From a virus, in the IMG/VR virus record IMGVR_UViG_3300042560_001663, positions 1 through 59,932 of that record: a DNA stretch of 59,932 nucleotides; one strand, given 5' to 3'. Positions 39,863-47,299 of the stretch are shown one piece after another. Both the position numbers and the translations under genes were made by a program. Each line of letters opens with the position of its first letter. Position 1 is the first letter of the stretch. The notes under the pieces were generated by a model. That model made no database searches. It was not told where the DNA came from and saw only the letters and a list, made by a program, of their open reading frames with translations.

Positions 39863-41453
39863 GCATAATTAAGTGTGGTGCTGCTGTTAAAGATACCTCA
39901 ACATCTTCATACATTTTACCGAAACTTACCTTTTTACTTAAAAGATTTGAGGTTCCAGAACCTCCAACCTTCACAAATCCTCTCTTTGTGATTGCTCCAA
40001 AGATTGTAAAGAAGATTGCTTTTTTTAAAAATGTCCTAAAAGTTCTTCCACCAACAAAGAAGAAATAAGATAACAAAAGTGAGGTATAATGCTCATAAAC
40101 TCTGTTATTTGGAATTGCATCAACATTTGTTCTAAATCCACCTTCATTTTTAATCATTCTGATGACATTTTTTTGATACAATTCAAATCCACTTGCGTAT
40201 TGCATTTCTTCAAAAAATGGTTTCATAACTTTTTCTAATTCTTTAAATGTATGAAAACCTCTACTACTCAACAGTTGACTGCATTTTTTATATGATGAAA
40301 GTTTTTTAATTTCAGTAAAGTTGTTTCTTGCGGTTGTTCTATTTGTTCTATTCAGTTCACTTAAAATAATATCATCAAACACTCTTAGAAGTTTTATACT
40401 AAGCAATCTCATAATCTGATTATATCCAGAGTATTTTCTAAGAAATGGTTCTAATGACTTAGGTGCCATTCCAGCAACCCACGGAGTAGACGCAGATTTT
40501 GAAGCATCAATATAAAACTTTCCATTAAAACTACCAGATCCCATTGCTGGAAGAGGTTCAAGTCCAAAAATAGTATTATCAAACTCAGGATCTATTTTTT
40601 TATAGTTAAAGTCAAAAAATAGTTTCCACGTTGATGCAGATCCAGCATCTCTTACATCCCATTTATCATACTTAATATCAATTACATCTTCAATTATTTT
40701 CTCAACTTCAATTGGAGATTTTCCACCTAAAACAATTACTAATTGTGAATATGGATCAAGATTACTTTTAGGAACTTTGCCGATTTTTGAAATATCACCC
40801 GCAAGTTTTACTGAAGTTGTAGAATCTCTTCCTTTTGGCATTTTATGTGAGATTGGAATCAAATCACCTGTCTTTAGATACTTCTTAATTAAACCAGCAT
40901 AAGTTTTATCTTTAAATTTGAAATAATTGAGGAGAATAGTTTCATCTTTTTTAGGTTTTATAATAGTATCATTAAAATCTTTTTTGATTTCATTAACTTT
41001 ACTATGATTGACAATATAAAAATCAGCAGGAGTTAAATTCGTTACACTTGCTCCAGCAGATAATGCATCCGCAAATACTTTTGAAAGTCTAGTAAGGCAC
41101 TTATTTTTGATAGTGTCTACAAATACACTATCTTGTCCGTATATTCTATAATCTTTTCCCGTTTGTAGAAAACTAGAGTTAAAAAGACTCACCATTTGAT
41201 TATAAATTGCTTCTAAATGCACATCACCTTTTCCTTTCTCAAAACTATACTTAGATTTAAGAACAGAAAAATTAAAGTTTGGTTCTAAATGAGATTTATA
41301 TTCTTGAGATAATTGTGTTATCTTAAAATCTTTAAAGATGTTTATCCACTCTTCTTTGTGTTGCTCCGAATTAGTTTTATAATCAGGATTTTTTAGAAAA
41401 TATGCAAATGCCAAACACGCAAGATTTTCTTTTGGATCTGCTACTGCTGCCAT
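39858..41453 (-). CDS. Unrecognised 531-aa protein, predicted late/virion-associated
   Basis: MAAVADPKENLACLAFAYFL, a Lys-rich mixed alpha/beta protein without a known domain. Notable parts are LVIVLGGKSPIEVEKIIEDV, WKLFFDFNYKKIDPEFDN and a hydrophobic stretch near residues 467-500 (LLLSYFFFVGGRTF, KKAIFFTIFGAITKR) that could insert into membranes. It is visibly more AT-rich than its neighbours, like the structural genes, and has a late-type TCTAAATA 14 bases before the ATG. A packaged or tail-associated, possibly membrane-active, protein is the best guess; transfer from another source is an alternative. Confidence 0.75.
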   Translation of the reverse strand: MAAVADPKENLACLAFAYFLKNPDYKTNSEQHKEEWINIFKDFKITQLSQEYKSHLEPNFNFSVLKSKYSFEKGKGDVHLEAIYNQMVSLFNSSFLQTGKDYRIYGQDSVFVDTIKNKCLTRLSKVFADALSAGASVTNLTPADFYIVNHSKVNEIKKDFNDTIIKPKKDETILLNYFKFKDKTYAGLIKKYLKTGDLIPISHKMPKGRDSTTSVKLAGDISKIGKVPKSNLDPYSQLVIVLGGKSPIEVEKIIEDVIDIKYDKWDVRDAGSASTWKLFFDFNYKKIDPEFDNTIFGLEPLPAMGSGSFNGKFYIDASKSASTPWVAGMAPKSLEPFLRKYSGYNQIMRLLSIKLLRVFDDIILSELNRTNRTTARNNFTEIKKLSSYKKCSQLLSSRGFHTFKELEKVMKPFFEEMQYASGFELYQKNVIRMIKNEGGFRTNVDAIPNNRVYEHYTSLLLSYFFFVGGRTFRTFLKKAIFFTIFGAITKRGFVKVGGSGTSNLLSKKVSFGKMYEDVEVSLTAAPHLIML

Positions 41454-41467
41454 AACCCTTTTTCAAG

Positions 41468-41475
41468 TATTTAGA
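41468..41475 (-). promoter_or_regulatory. Possible late promoter (TCTAAATA)
   Basis: TCTAAATA 14 bases before the ATG of the 531-aa gene. Same octamer as before the fibre gene, but closer to the start than the other late sites. Confidence 0.45.
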
Positions 41476-41481
41476 AGTCAC

Positions 41482-41958
41482 TTAGCATCCAAACAACAAT
41501 GCACCAATACCTGCTCCAAGTGCTTGCCAAGAATAGTTATTGCTGTAAGTATTACTCCAACTACTATTGGAGTAGTTTCGTCCATAACTTGAATTCCAAC
41601 TTCCACTGGACGTTCTACTATTTCCACCAGAAATTGCACCAGCAATACCAGCACCCAAAAGTGCTCCTGCAGTAGGATTGCAATTCCTACGACGATAATA
41701 ATTTACTGGTGGTTGAGTAACATATCCACCACCATTTCCACTATAAACTTTAGATGAATAAACCTCTCCAGTTTGGCAATTTACAGTCAGTTCAGTTGTT
41801 TGCACTCCACCCTGAATATAGTTTCCGTAATTATTATAATACCCAGGAACATAATTTTCCTGATATTGCCGACAAACTTGATAGGTATTAGTTTGTTGAG
41901 CAAATACTGGTGTGGGTGATGCAATCAAACCAGCAAGCAGAAATGCTTTGAGTTTCAT
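41482..41958 (-). CDS. Secreted glycine-zipper protein (158 aa)
   Basis: The ATG at 41958 gives a classic signal peptide: MKLKAFLLAGLIASPTPVFA then QQT. The mature part has YQENYVPGYYNNYGNYIQGG, a Cys/Arg/Pro region (YYRRRNCNPTAGALLGAGIA), a glycine zipper (ALLGAGIAGAISGG), a Ser/Asn/Tyr-rich stretch and a terminal GAGIGALLFGC. Probably exported to the periplasm or outer membrane; glycine zippers insert or oligomerise in membranes. Related proteins occur in cyanophages. A role in superinfection exclusion or lysis is possible. Confidence 0.8.
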   Translation of the reverse strand: MKLKAFLLAGLIASPTPVFAQQTNTYQVCRQYQENYVPGYYNNYGNYIQGGVQTTELTVNCQTGEVYSSKVYSGNGGGYVTQPPVNYYRRRNCNPTAGALLGAGIAGAISGGNSRTSSGSWNSSYGRNYSNSSWSNTYSNNYSWQALGAGIGALLFGC

Positions 41959-41979
41959 TTGGAGTTTAATTCTAAAGTC

Positions 41980-42007
41980 ATCATAAACAAAAAAGAGGAC
42001 TTGTAAA
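41980..42007 (-). promoter_or_regulatory. Terminator-embedded promoter P (TTTACA-N16-TATGAT)
   Basis: The -35 TTTACA forms most of the loop of the terminator at 41989; TATGAT follows the T run. It drives the secreted-protein gene. Confidence 0.65.
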
Positions 42008-42013
42008 GTCCTC
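41989..42013 (-). terminator. Intrinsic terminator with promoter in loop
   Basis: GAGGAC/GTCCTC 6-bp stem, 7-base loop TTTACAA, then six T on the minus strand. Ends the transcript of the 54-aa gene at 42027. Confidence 0.75.
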
Positions 42014-42026
42014 GTGTGCCAGTAAT

Positions 42027-42191
42027 TCAACCGCCCTTTTCTTTCAAACTCCGTACAAGATACTCAGTAAATGCTTCCATCTTCTGTGGTGCAACTTGTG
42101 AAATGTTATAATCAATCGCATCTTTAAGTGCAGTCATTTCATTCCATTCTGTATCTGTAAGTTTTTCTGCGTGTTTGGATGAAAATGACAT
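42027..42191 (-). CDS. Conserved cyanophage small protein (54 aa)
   Basis: The ATG at 42191 gives MSFSSKHAEKLTDTEWNEMT, then NISQVAPQKMEAFTEYLVRS. The FSSKHAExLTDxEWxEMxALK pattern is one I recall from cyanophages. GGGAGCA precedes the ATG. Function unknown. Confidence 0.8.
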   Translation of the reverse strand: MSFSSKHAEKLTDTEWNEMTALKDAIDYNISQVAPQKMEAFTEYLVRSLKEKGG

Positions 42192-42286
42192 AGTTTTTTT
42201 GCTCCCAGAAATATCTTGAAATCCTAACACTATTTAATCAAGTTTGGAGGTTGCTTAAGATTGTCTTTAGAGTGTTGTTACAAAAC

Positions 42287-42511
42287 TTAATCATTAAAGA
42301 ATGAACCAAAACTACCACGACTGTCTGGTTTTCTGCTCTCCAACATATCCATCAGTTCTTCAATTTTCTTGCATTGTTCTAAATCAAGTAGAAGTTTGGA
42401 AAGTTGTTGAACTACCAGTGGTTTTTCATTTGTTGCAGCACTTTTAATTGCAGCACGAAGGTGTGATTCTGCTTCTAAAAGATGATCCAGTGTTTGTTTT
42501 GATAGTGCCAT
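42287..42511 (-). CDS. Conserved small helical protein (74 aa)
   Basis: MALSKQTLDHLLEAESHLRA, then helices (PLVVQQLSKLLLDLEQCKKI) and a Gly/Ser end. The start touches the stop of the AbrB-tailed gene. Mainly helical; function unknown. Confidence 0.75.
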   Translation of the reverse strand: MALSKQTLDHLLEAESHLRAAIKSAATNEKPLVVQQLSKLLLDLEQCKKIEELMDMLESRKPDSRGSFGSFFND

Positions 42512-43080
42512 TAAACTTTCCTCAAAAGATAAGAACCGTCACCTCTATCAACCCACTCAACTTTATCACCTTCTTTTAGATTTGCTGCCTCAAGAAGATC
42601 CTCAGGAAACTGAACAAAATAATTATCAACGCCCTCTTCAATTATTTGTTGAACAGGAAGTTGCCACTTCACTACTTTATCTTCTTTTGATTCCCAAAAA
42701 TCATTCCAAGCACCTTGACATTCAGGTGAGGCATCATTTTTATCACAGGATAAAGATTCGTTTGCAATTTGATATTCTAAATCACTGTGTCCCCAAGGAC
42801 GCATACCATCATCTTTTCCTTCATAATACTCTCTTTCACTCAGGACTTCTTTGACATAATTATCATATGCCTCAATATGTCCTTTACCATTACCATTCAG
42901 CAGTGCAAGAAGTTCACAGCAATATTGAGTGTTATGCTTGAAATAATTATACTGCTCCTCTACAACACCTTTAATGACATCATAGATTTCTTGTGGTGTT
43001 GCTTCTGCCGATGAAATGGCATCGTGCATCCAATTTTCAAGATTTTCAAGTGAATACTTTTTGTAATCAAAGTCAGTCAT
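42511..43080 (-). CDS. Acidic protein with AbrB/SpoVT-like C-terminal domain (189 aa)
   Basis: The ATG at 43080 gives MTDFDYKKYSLENLENWMHD, a mostly helical acidic region (residues 1-140), then NYFVQFPEDLLEAANLKEGD and KVEWVDRGDGSYLLRKV. That last stretch matches the swapped-hairpin AbrB/MazE fold (xPxxLLExxxLKEGDxVEW). AbrB domains bind DNA or act as antitoxins; here it is fused to a longer acidic domain. A transcription-related role is plausible. Confidence 0.8.
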   Translation of the reverse strand: MTDFDYKKYSLENLENWMHDAISSAEATPQEIYDVIKGVVEEQYNYFKHNTQYCCELLALLNGNGKGHIEAYDNYVKEVLSEREYYEGKDDGMRPWGHSDLEYQIANESLSCDKNDASPECQGAWNDFWESKEDKVVKWQLPVQQIIEEGVDNYFVQFPEDLLEAANLKEGDKVEWVDRGDGSYLLRKV

Positions 43081-43082
43081 AA

Positions 43083-43331
43083 TTAAAACCAAGAACCTTT
43101 GAGTGATTTGTGAGATTGCTTCATTGCCTTATAGAGTTTTTTAATCTCTTGATAGGCATCTTCAGCAGTCATCTTACCACCGATTGCCATATTTGTCAAG
43201 TAAGAGACGTGATGTGAAAAGTTATTCAGATTGTTGATTGTAGCAATATCCAGAAAACTCATATCAGCATCTGGGTTCATTGGAGGAGTTGGATACAAAA
43301 ACTCCTCTTTCACTTGTTTTGATGTTGTCAT
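43083..43331 (-). CDS. Conserved cyanophage hypothetical protein (82 aa)
   Basis: MTTSKQVKEEFLYPTPPMNP, then LDIATINNLNNFSHHVSYLT and EDAYQEIKKLYKAMKQSHKS. Helical after a proline-rich leader. It precedes the AbrB-tailed gene by 2 bases. Function unknown. Confidence 0.75.
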   Translation of the reverse strand: MTTSKQVKEEFLYPTPPMNPDADMSFLDIATINNLNNFSHHVSYLTNMAIGGKMTAEDAYQEIKKLYKAMKQSHKSLKGSWF

Positions 43332-43522
43332 TTATTACCAAGATTAAATTGATTTATAGTGTAGGGTTCTGCTGCTAAAATATCAATACGAGCATCAACT
43401 GCATCAATATGATTTGAGAGTTCATATAAGCAGTTGCTTGTTTCTATATTTTCTTCTTCCAGATTTTTAATTCGTTCTTCTAGTTTTTCAATTAGGTCAA
43501 GAAGATTTTGATTATTTTCCAT
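43328..43522 (-). CDS. Small coiled-coil protein (64 aa)
   Basis: MENNQNLLDLIEKLEERIKN, then LEEENIETSNCLYELSNHID. Clear heptads across the first 50 residues, with a polar tail. ATGA overlap with the next gene. Function unknown. Confidence 0.75.
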   Translation of the reverse strand: MENNQNLLDLIEKLEERIKNLEEENIETSNCLYELSNHIDAVDARIDILAAEPYTINQFNLGNK

Positions 43523-43646
43523 AATTTTTATAATAATTGTTATATGCCATAAATCTTGAAACTGATGGGATTACATTGAGACTTTCACAACATCTCAAGT
43601 AAGATATAAACTCATACCAAGGTGCTGTGGGGTCAGTATCACTCAT
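43512..43646 (-). CDS. Hypothetical protein (44 aa)
   Basis: MSDTDPTAPWYEFISYLRCC, then ESLNVIPSVSRFMAYNNYYK. The start overlaps the stop of the 69-aa gene and its end overlaps the coiled-coil gene by 11 bases. Function unknown. Confidence 0.6.
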   Translation of the reverse strand: MSDTDPTAPWYEFISYLRCCESLNVIPSVSRFMAYNNYYKNYGK

Positions 43647-43852
43647 ACTTTCTCAAAACAAACACTATTGAACTTACCATAAACACCACGAAGATGCAGT
43701 TTTGTGTGCCAAGTGTGAATTTCTACTCTTTCCACATAGTAGGTGTCTCCTTCAAAGAGAACACCAACTGGATTGTCATTATTGCCCCATCTTACCTGTT
43801 CTTCAATGCTTCCAGTATATCTTACTTTGTCCCCTGATTTGAAGTTTTCCAT
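43643..43852 (-). CDS. Hypothetical beta-rich protein (69 aa)
   Basis: MENFKSGDKVRYTGSIEEQV, then GVLFEGDTYYVERVEIHTWH. The start FKxGDKVRYTG and the strand spacing suggest a KOW/SH3-like small barrel. Function unknown. A short gap follows the overlapping gene upstream. Confidence 0.75.
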   Translation of the reverse strand: MENFKSGDKVRYTGSIEEQVRWGNNDNPVGVLFEGDTYYVERVEIHTWHTKLHLRGVYGKFNSVCFEKV

Positions 43853-43857
43853 AGGAT

Positions 43858-44025
43858 TTACGGATTACCTTTTCTATTTAACTTTTGCATTTCTAGCAAA
43901 GTTTCTAATGGAATCCAAGCAGGATTTTCCTTGTTAAATTGAACTTGCACTTCAGTTATTTTTTGTTTTAGACTTTGACTCCACACTTCTCTTGTTTGTT
44001 TTACGTTGCTGAATGGGTTCTCCAT
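43858..44025 (-). CDS. Overlapping small protein (55 aa)
   Basis: The ATG at 44025 gives MENPFSNVKQTREVWSQSLK, then FNKENPAWIPLETLLEMQKL. Its first 74 bases overlap, in another frame, the 3' end of the 81-aa gene. The stop lies 5 bases before the next ATG, so it fills what would otherwise be a gap, and the sequence looks like a genuine folded protein. A shorter GTG start at 43953 is possible. Confidence 0.65.
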   Translation of the reverse strand: MENPFSNVKQTREVWSQSLKQKITEVQVQFNKENPAWIPLETLLEMQKLNRKGNP

Positions 44026-44197
44026 CACGATAAAAGATTTTGATTTTCTTCTTATCTAGTTTATATCTGGTGAGGTGTTTTTGCAAGTCATAATCATCAC
44101 GAAACCAACACACTCTGTTCTCTTCAGTGACTTCTAACCGAACGGGCATTGAAGGATAGGGAAACAGTTGAGGTTCAATCATTCCTGGGATCTCCAT
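43952..44197 (-). CDS. Hypothetical basic protein (81 aa)
   Basis: MEIPGMIEPQLFPYPSMPVR, then EENRVCWFRDDYDLQKHLTR and a Lys/Arg-rich tail. The ordered part ends about residue 60; the tail overlaps the 55-aa gene. It overlaps the DUF4385 gene by 19 bases. Function unknown. Confidence 0.75.
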   Translation of the reverse strand: MEIPGMIEPQLFPYPSMPVRLEVTEENRVCWFRDDYDLQKHLTRYKLDKKKIKIFYRDGEPIQQRKTNKRSVESKSKTKNN

Positions 44198-44640
44198 TCT
44201 TTTCTCATTCTAACATATTCAGAATCATTGGCAACCCTGTCCCGTATGTTCTTAAATACCATCGCAGCCATTGCTTTAACCGATGTAAGTGCGTCTTTTT
44301 CTTGAGGTAATACGGAACCAGACGAATCGTATTTTTGTCCACTCTTATGATTCGCATACCTTCTGGACCTAGTGAATCCCATTTCAAGGAACTTCCGTGC
44401 CATATCCATTCCAATGAAATCTTTCTGTCGTTTGTAATCACAATACATTTCGTATATCTTATGAGAAGATTTACGAGCAGTATCCACATCTTTGAACCTC
44501 CAGTGGCGGCAAATGTCGTCAGTGTAAGGTCTAACGAGGAGCACACCTTGCTCCCCACGACCGATACGATAAAGTTTTTTCGTATTTAGATTGGTGAAAT
44601 CAAGGGTTTTGTAATCAAGAGAGTAGTCAAACTCCTTCAT
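44179..44640 (-). CDS. DUF4385 protein (153 aa)
   Basis: LYRIGRGEQGVLLVRPYTDD, then ICRHWRFKDVDTARKSSHKI and DFIGMDMARKFLEMGFTRSR-RYANHKSG. These three blocks are the signature I associate with DUF4385, shared between T4-like cyanophages and bacteria. The length (about 150) is normal. It is basic and probably binds nucleic acid or nucleotides, but no function is established. ATGA overlap with the upstream gene. Confidence 0.9.
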   Translation of the reverse strand: MKEFDYSLDYKTLDFTNLNTKKLYRIGRGEQGVLLVRPYTDDICRHWRFKDVDTARKSSHKIYEMYCDYKRQKDFIGMDMARKFLEMGFTRSRRYANHKSGQKYDSSGSVLPQEKDALTSVKAMAAMVFKNIRDRVANDSEYVRMRKEWRSQE

Positions 44641-45029
44641 CGTTGTCCAGTGATGTCCTCATACCCCATTAGTTTACCATAAGAAAAATGAAGACGCAAG
44701 GTGGGCCAATCTTCCCACTGTCCTTCCCAAGTTGCTGGATAAACCTGAATATATTTCGTCAAATACCAGGGACGAACTTTACCGTGATTGCCATTAGGAA
44801 TCCACCGAAAATTGAGGAGGGTTCTTTTGTCATCATATCCCTCATCACCTTCTTTGAGTTGTACAAAATCAGCAGTATGTGAGTAATCAATGGTATACAA
44901 ATGTCCATCAGGTGATAACCAATAATGTGACATTGTTCCACCAATACCATCTTCAATGTCTTTTGTTTGAAGTTCAGTATCAGTGAAGTGTTCTCCAAGA
45001 TTATATGAAGAACGAACATAGTCAAACAT
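44637..45029 (-). CDS. Conserved hypothetical protein (130 aa)
   Basis: The ATG at 45029 gives MFDYVRSSYNLGEHFTDTEL, then TKDIEDGIGGTMSHYWLSPD and GHLYTIDYSHTADFVQL. The pattern MFDYVRSxxNLG...LQTKDIxxxxGGTMxxYWLSPDG is shared by small phage and bacterial proteins of unknown function. All-beta appearance. Confidence 0.8.
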   Translation of the reverse strand: MFDYVRSSYNLGEHFTDTELQTKDIEDGIGGTMSHYWLSPDGHLYTIDYSHTADFVQLKEGDEGYDDKRTLLNFRWIPNGNHGKVRPWYLTKYIQVYPATWEGQWEDWPTLRLHFSYGKLMGYEDITGQR

Positions 45030-45037
45030 ACCCACGA

Positions 45038-45313
45038 TTACTTTCCTCCGTGTTTTGCTATTGTTGCCTTCCAAAAATCAGTAGTCATTTGATTTGACCC
45101 TTCTATTTTAGCAACAACCACACCATCAATCAAGGCAATCAACGTAGGAGTTGCAACAACACCACAATCCATTGCAAACTGAGTCCATTGATTATGAACC
45201 TTTGCATTGGTAAGAGTCACAACTTTTTCCCAACCTTCTACCTTTTTAAGTTGAGTTTCTGCATAAAGACAAGGACGGCAACCTTGTTGAATAAACAAAT
45301 GGATTTCAGTCAT
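45038..45313 (-). CDS. Thioredoxin-like protein (91 aa)
   Basis: The ATG at 45313 overlaps the upstream stop. MTEIHLFIQQGCRPCLYAET holds the redox CxxC (C12-R-P-C15), and DCGVVATPTLIALIDGVVVA supplies the cis-proline (P56) and the following strand. Glutaredoxin/thioredoxin folds of this size can supply electrons to ribonucleotide reductase, as T4 NrdC does. A longer upstream frame lacks a credible start. Redox partner unknown. Confidence 0.85.
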   Translation of the reverse strand: MTEIHLFIQQGCRPCLYAETQLKKVEGWEKVVTLTNAKVHNQWTQFAMDCGVVATPTLIALIDGVVVAKIEGSNQMTTDFWKATIAKHGGK

Positions 45314-45903
45314 CAGTCCCACCACCAGCAGAGATTTGTAAGTGTATTTAAGAATTGTTCGTGATAAACAGTGCGACTTGGATTTGGTTTCCCGTCTTTC
45401 ATATCTTGAAGATACTGAATAATACCACGAACCACTGGAGTGTCTTGAAAGTATTCGTGCATTCTGTAACAATCAAACTTCTCATTGTATTCAATGAAGT
45501 CGTGTAATGGGTTCATATTACGACGATATCCCCAGATGAATACATCTTCATCTTTGATACCTTCCTTGTTGATGATTTCTAATGGATAAAACTTTTGTCC
45601 ATCTTTGTCTTCAACTGCATCTTCTTCTCTTTCTTCTGTATCAAACTTAAAGTGAAGTCCATCATAATACTTATCGTGTAACTCTTCATCAGGTGCGACA
45701 CGAACTTTCTCATTCTTTGCCAGAATATATTCCATACGACCCTTTGCATCTTCGTCAGTCAAACGAAACACGATGTTGCCGATGTAGTAATCCACAGGGC
45801 CACCATACATATTCTCTGACCTTCTTTTACGAAATGAAAGATGTAGTATCTCAAATCCAGGGTCTTCGTTTTCAGTTTCAACAAGTCCTTGTGTAATACT
45901 CAT
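45313..45903 (-). CDS. Hypothetical acidic protein (196 aa)
   Basis: MSITQGLVETENEDPGFEIL, then a very acidic middle (DTEEREEDAVEDKDGQKFYP) and an aromatic end (LTNLCWWWD). The segment GGPVDYYIGNIVFRLTDEDA suggests a beta-rich core. Immediately upstream of the thioredoxin-like gene with ATGA coupling. Function unknown. Confidence 0.8.
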   Translation of the reverse strand: MSITQGLVETENEDPGFEILHLSFRKRRSENMYGGPVDYYIGNIVFRLTDEDAKGRMEYILAKNEKVRVAPDEELHDKYYDGLHFKFDTEEREEDAVEDKDGQKFYPLEIINKEGIKDEDVFIWGYRRNMNPLHDFIEYNEKFDCYRMHEYFQDTPVVRGIIQYLQDMKDGKPNPSRTVYHEQFLNTLTNLCWWWD

Positions 45904-46091
45904 TTGAACCCCTTTGCCTCTTGTTTTCTATCTAGGACTTCAATGTGACTTAGAAAGTTTCCATTACGGTTCCACCATAAAGATTTTGCATCTTCATAGT
46001 TGTCAAATACTTGATAAGTGCCGTCATTATAAACTACCTTATAATCGTGAAGAAGATAAGGTTCATCTGATGTTTGCTTAAAGATTTTCAT
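45900..46091 (-). CDS. Hypothetical protein (63 aa)
   Basis: The ATG at 46091 overlaps the preceding stop: MKIFKQTSDEPYLLHDYKVV, then FDNYEDAKSLWWNRNGNFLS. A small beta-alpha-beta pattern. ATGA overlap with the 196-aa gene. Function unknown. Confidence 0.7.
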   Translation of the reverse strand: MKIFKQTSDEPYLLHDYKVVYNDGTYQVFDNYEDAKSLWWNRNGNFLSHIEVLDRKQEAKGFK

Positions 46092-46177
46092 TTGTTGATT
46101 GTTGTAAGAAGAACCCATAACCAAACCTCTAATACTATAAGAACAATGATTTCAACAAAAACTGGTGGAAGTGTCAT
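46088..46177 (-). CDS. Tiny membrane peptide (29 aa)
   Basis: MTLPPVFVEIIVLIVLEVWL, then WVLLTTINK. Almost entirely one hydrophobic helix. It ends by ATGA overlap with the next gene and begins 24 bases after the -10 of promoter Q. Confidence 0.6.
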   Translation of the reverse strand: MTLPPVFVEIIVLIVLEVWLWVLLTTINK

Positions 46178-46200
46178 TTGGGGTTCTTTTATATGAGGGT

Positions 46201-46229
46201 ATTATACGACAAAAAGCACCTAATTTCAA
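46201..46229 (-). promoter_or_regulatory. Promoter Q (TTGAAA-N17-TATAAT)
   Basis: Consensus -10 and near-consensus -35 with exact spacing, in an element directly following the homing endonuclease gene. The variant box GACAAACTGGAACA lies upstream, partly inside a second TTGACA. Confidence 0.75.
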
Positions 46230-46259
46230 GGGCCCCCTGTTCCAGTTTGTCAAGGGTCC

Positions 46260-46955
46260 TTATGTTACTCTAACTCTACCCATCTCCCAACCATCACCGG
46301 GACATTCTACACTTCTTTTATTAATTTGCCCATCATTCCACCATTTTGTTCCTCTTACTTTTTGAGATAATATTTTAATTGCTTCTTTTTGTTTTTCACT
46401 TTGAGGTTTTCCTTTTTTTGACTGACTTATTTTTATTTTAGTTTCTTCACTAACAATTTTATTCAAGTTCCATTTTCTTATTTTTTCTTTATGCTCTTCT
46501 GAAAGTTTTCTTCCAATATTCCACTTATTTCCTATTTTTGATTTTTTTAGTTTTTCTATAGTTTGTTTGGAATGTTTTTTAACTCTATGTTTTTCAAGTA
46601 TTTGTTTATGTTTTTCAGAAAGAGTTTTACCTTTATGAATTTTACTCATCTTTTGTTTAGTTTCATCAGTCATTCTCAATCCAGTAGAACCTTCACCACC
46701 ATCAGTTTTATTGCGAAGAATACCAGTTCCCAAATCAATTCTTCCAAGCACATCAATCATATAGATTTCGTGCTTGAATGCGTCTTCTTCCGTTAGATTT
46801 TGTTTAAGAAAAATTATCCTTGATTTATCAGTTGGTTTTCCAACTTCACCCTTAACTTTCTTATATGCTCTATTTTCTTTACCTTTGCCTATGTAATAGG
46901 GAGTTCCATCCTCACGCAAATACGCATAAGTATAAAATCTATATGGATTTACCAT
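46260..46955 (-). CDS. GIY-YIG homing endonuclease with NUMOD3-like repeats (231 aa)
   Basis: FYTYAYLREDGTPYYIGKGK holds the GIY-YIG pair (YAYLR...YYIGKG) and KHEIYMIDVLGRIDLGTGIL gives the catalytic Glu and Asn-side motif, followed by NKTDGGEGSTGLRMTDETKQ. The C-terminal half has four NUMOD3-like repeats (GKTLSEKHKQILEKHR, GRKLSEEHKEKIRKWN and so on), which bind DNA. It is a free-standing SegA-like enzyme that probably spreads its own gene between related phages. It is preceded by a terminator and an exact late promoter, and is followed at once by the recurring boundary element. Confidence 0.9.
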   Translation of the reverse strand: MVNPYRFYTYAYLREDGTPYYIGKGKENRAYKKVKGEVGKPTDKSRIIFLKQNLTEEDAFKHEIYMIDVLGRIDLGTGILRNKTDGGEGSTGLRMTDETKQKMSKIHKGKTLSEKHKQILEKHRVKKHSKQTIEKLKKSKIGNKWNIGRKLSEEHKEKIRKWNLNKIVSEETKIKISQSKKGKPQSEKQKEAIKILSQKVRGTKWWNDGQINKRSVECPGDGWEMGRVRVT

Positions 46956-46983
46956 AGTTCTACTCTTAAACTAACCGCATTAG

Positions 46984-46991
46984 TATTTATA
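46984..46991 (-). promoter_or_regulatory. T4-type late promoter (exact TATAAATA) for homing endonuclease
   Basis: TATAAATA about 29 bases before the endonuclease ATG. A 13-base direct repeat (GCATTAGTATTTA on the plus strand) occurs here and at 47045, flanking the terminator. Confidence 0.7.
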
Positions 46992-46994
46992 TTA

Positions 46995-47018
46995 CAAAGG
47001 AGGAGATTTCTCTCCTCC
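46995..47018 (-). terminator. Hairpin upstream of homing endonuclease
   Basis: Perfect 8-bp stem GGAGGAGA/TCTCCTCC with a 4-base loop, then TTTG. It likely shields the endonuclease gene from early readthrough. Confidence 0.65.
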
Positions 47019-47047
47019 CACCTTACAGATTGCGGTCAGTTAAGGCA

Positions 47048-47299
47048 TTAGTATTTAGATGAACAATCCAAGAAATAAACATATCGTGCAGAATTATCAG
47101 GAGCATATCGTATTACATTACAACGATTATCATACTTATCAACCACTTCAAATGATGGTTCCAATGGTTTACCACCCGAACCAAAGTAAGAAAGTGCAAT
47201 TAAAATAACAATGAAGACGACAGAGGCACCAACAAATACACCAACACCACGGAGCAACTCTTTGAGAGCATACTTATCTTCGGGAGTCATTTTCATCAT
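47048..47299 (-). CDS. Single-helix membrane protein (83 aa)
   Basis: MMKMTPEDKYALKELLRGVG, one helix (VFVGASVVFIVILIALSYFG), then a soluble tail with two Cys (DNRCNVIRYAPDNSARYVYF, LDCSSKY) likely in the periplasm as a disulfide. Its stop lies in the direct repeat upstream of the homing endonuclease. Confidence 0.75.
   Translation of the reverse strand: MMKMTPEDKYALKELLRGVGVFVGASVVFIVILIALSYFGSGGKPLEPSFEVVDKYDNRCNVIRYAPDNSARYVYFLDCSSKY

Noticed and set aside
45314-45472. N-terminal extension of the thioredoxin-like protein
   Set aside because: The extra 53 residues are low in similarity to any fold and lie over the well-supported 196-aa gene; ATGA coupling favours the ATG at 45313.
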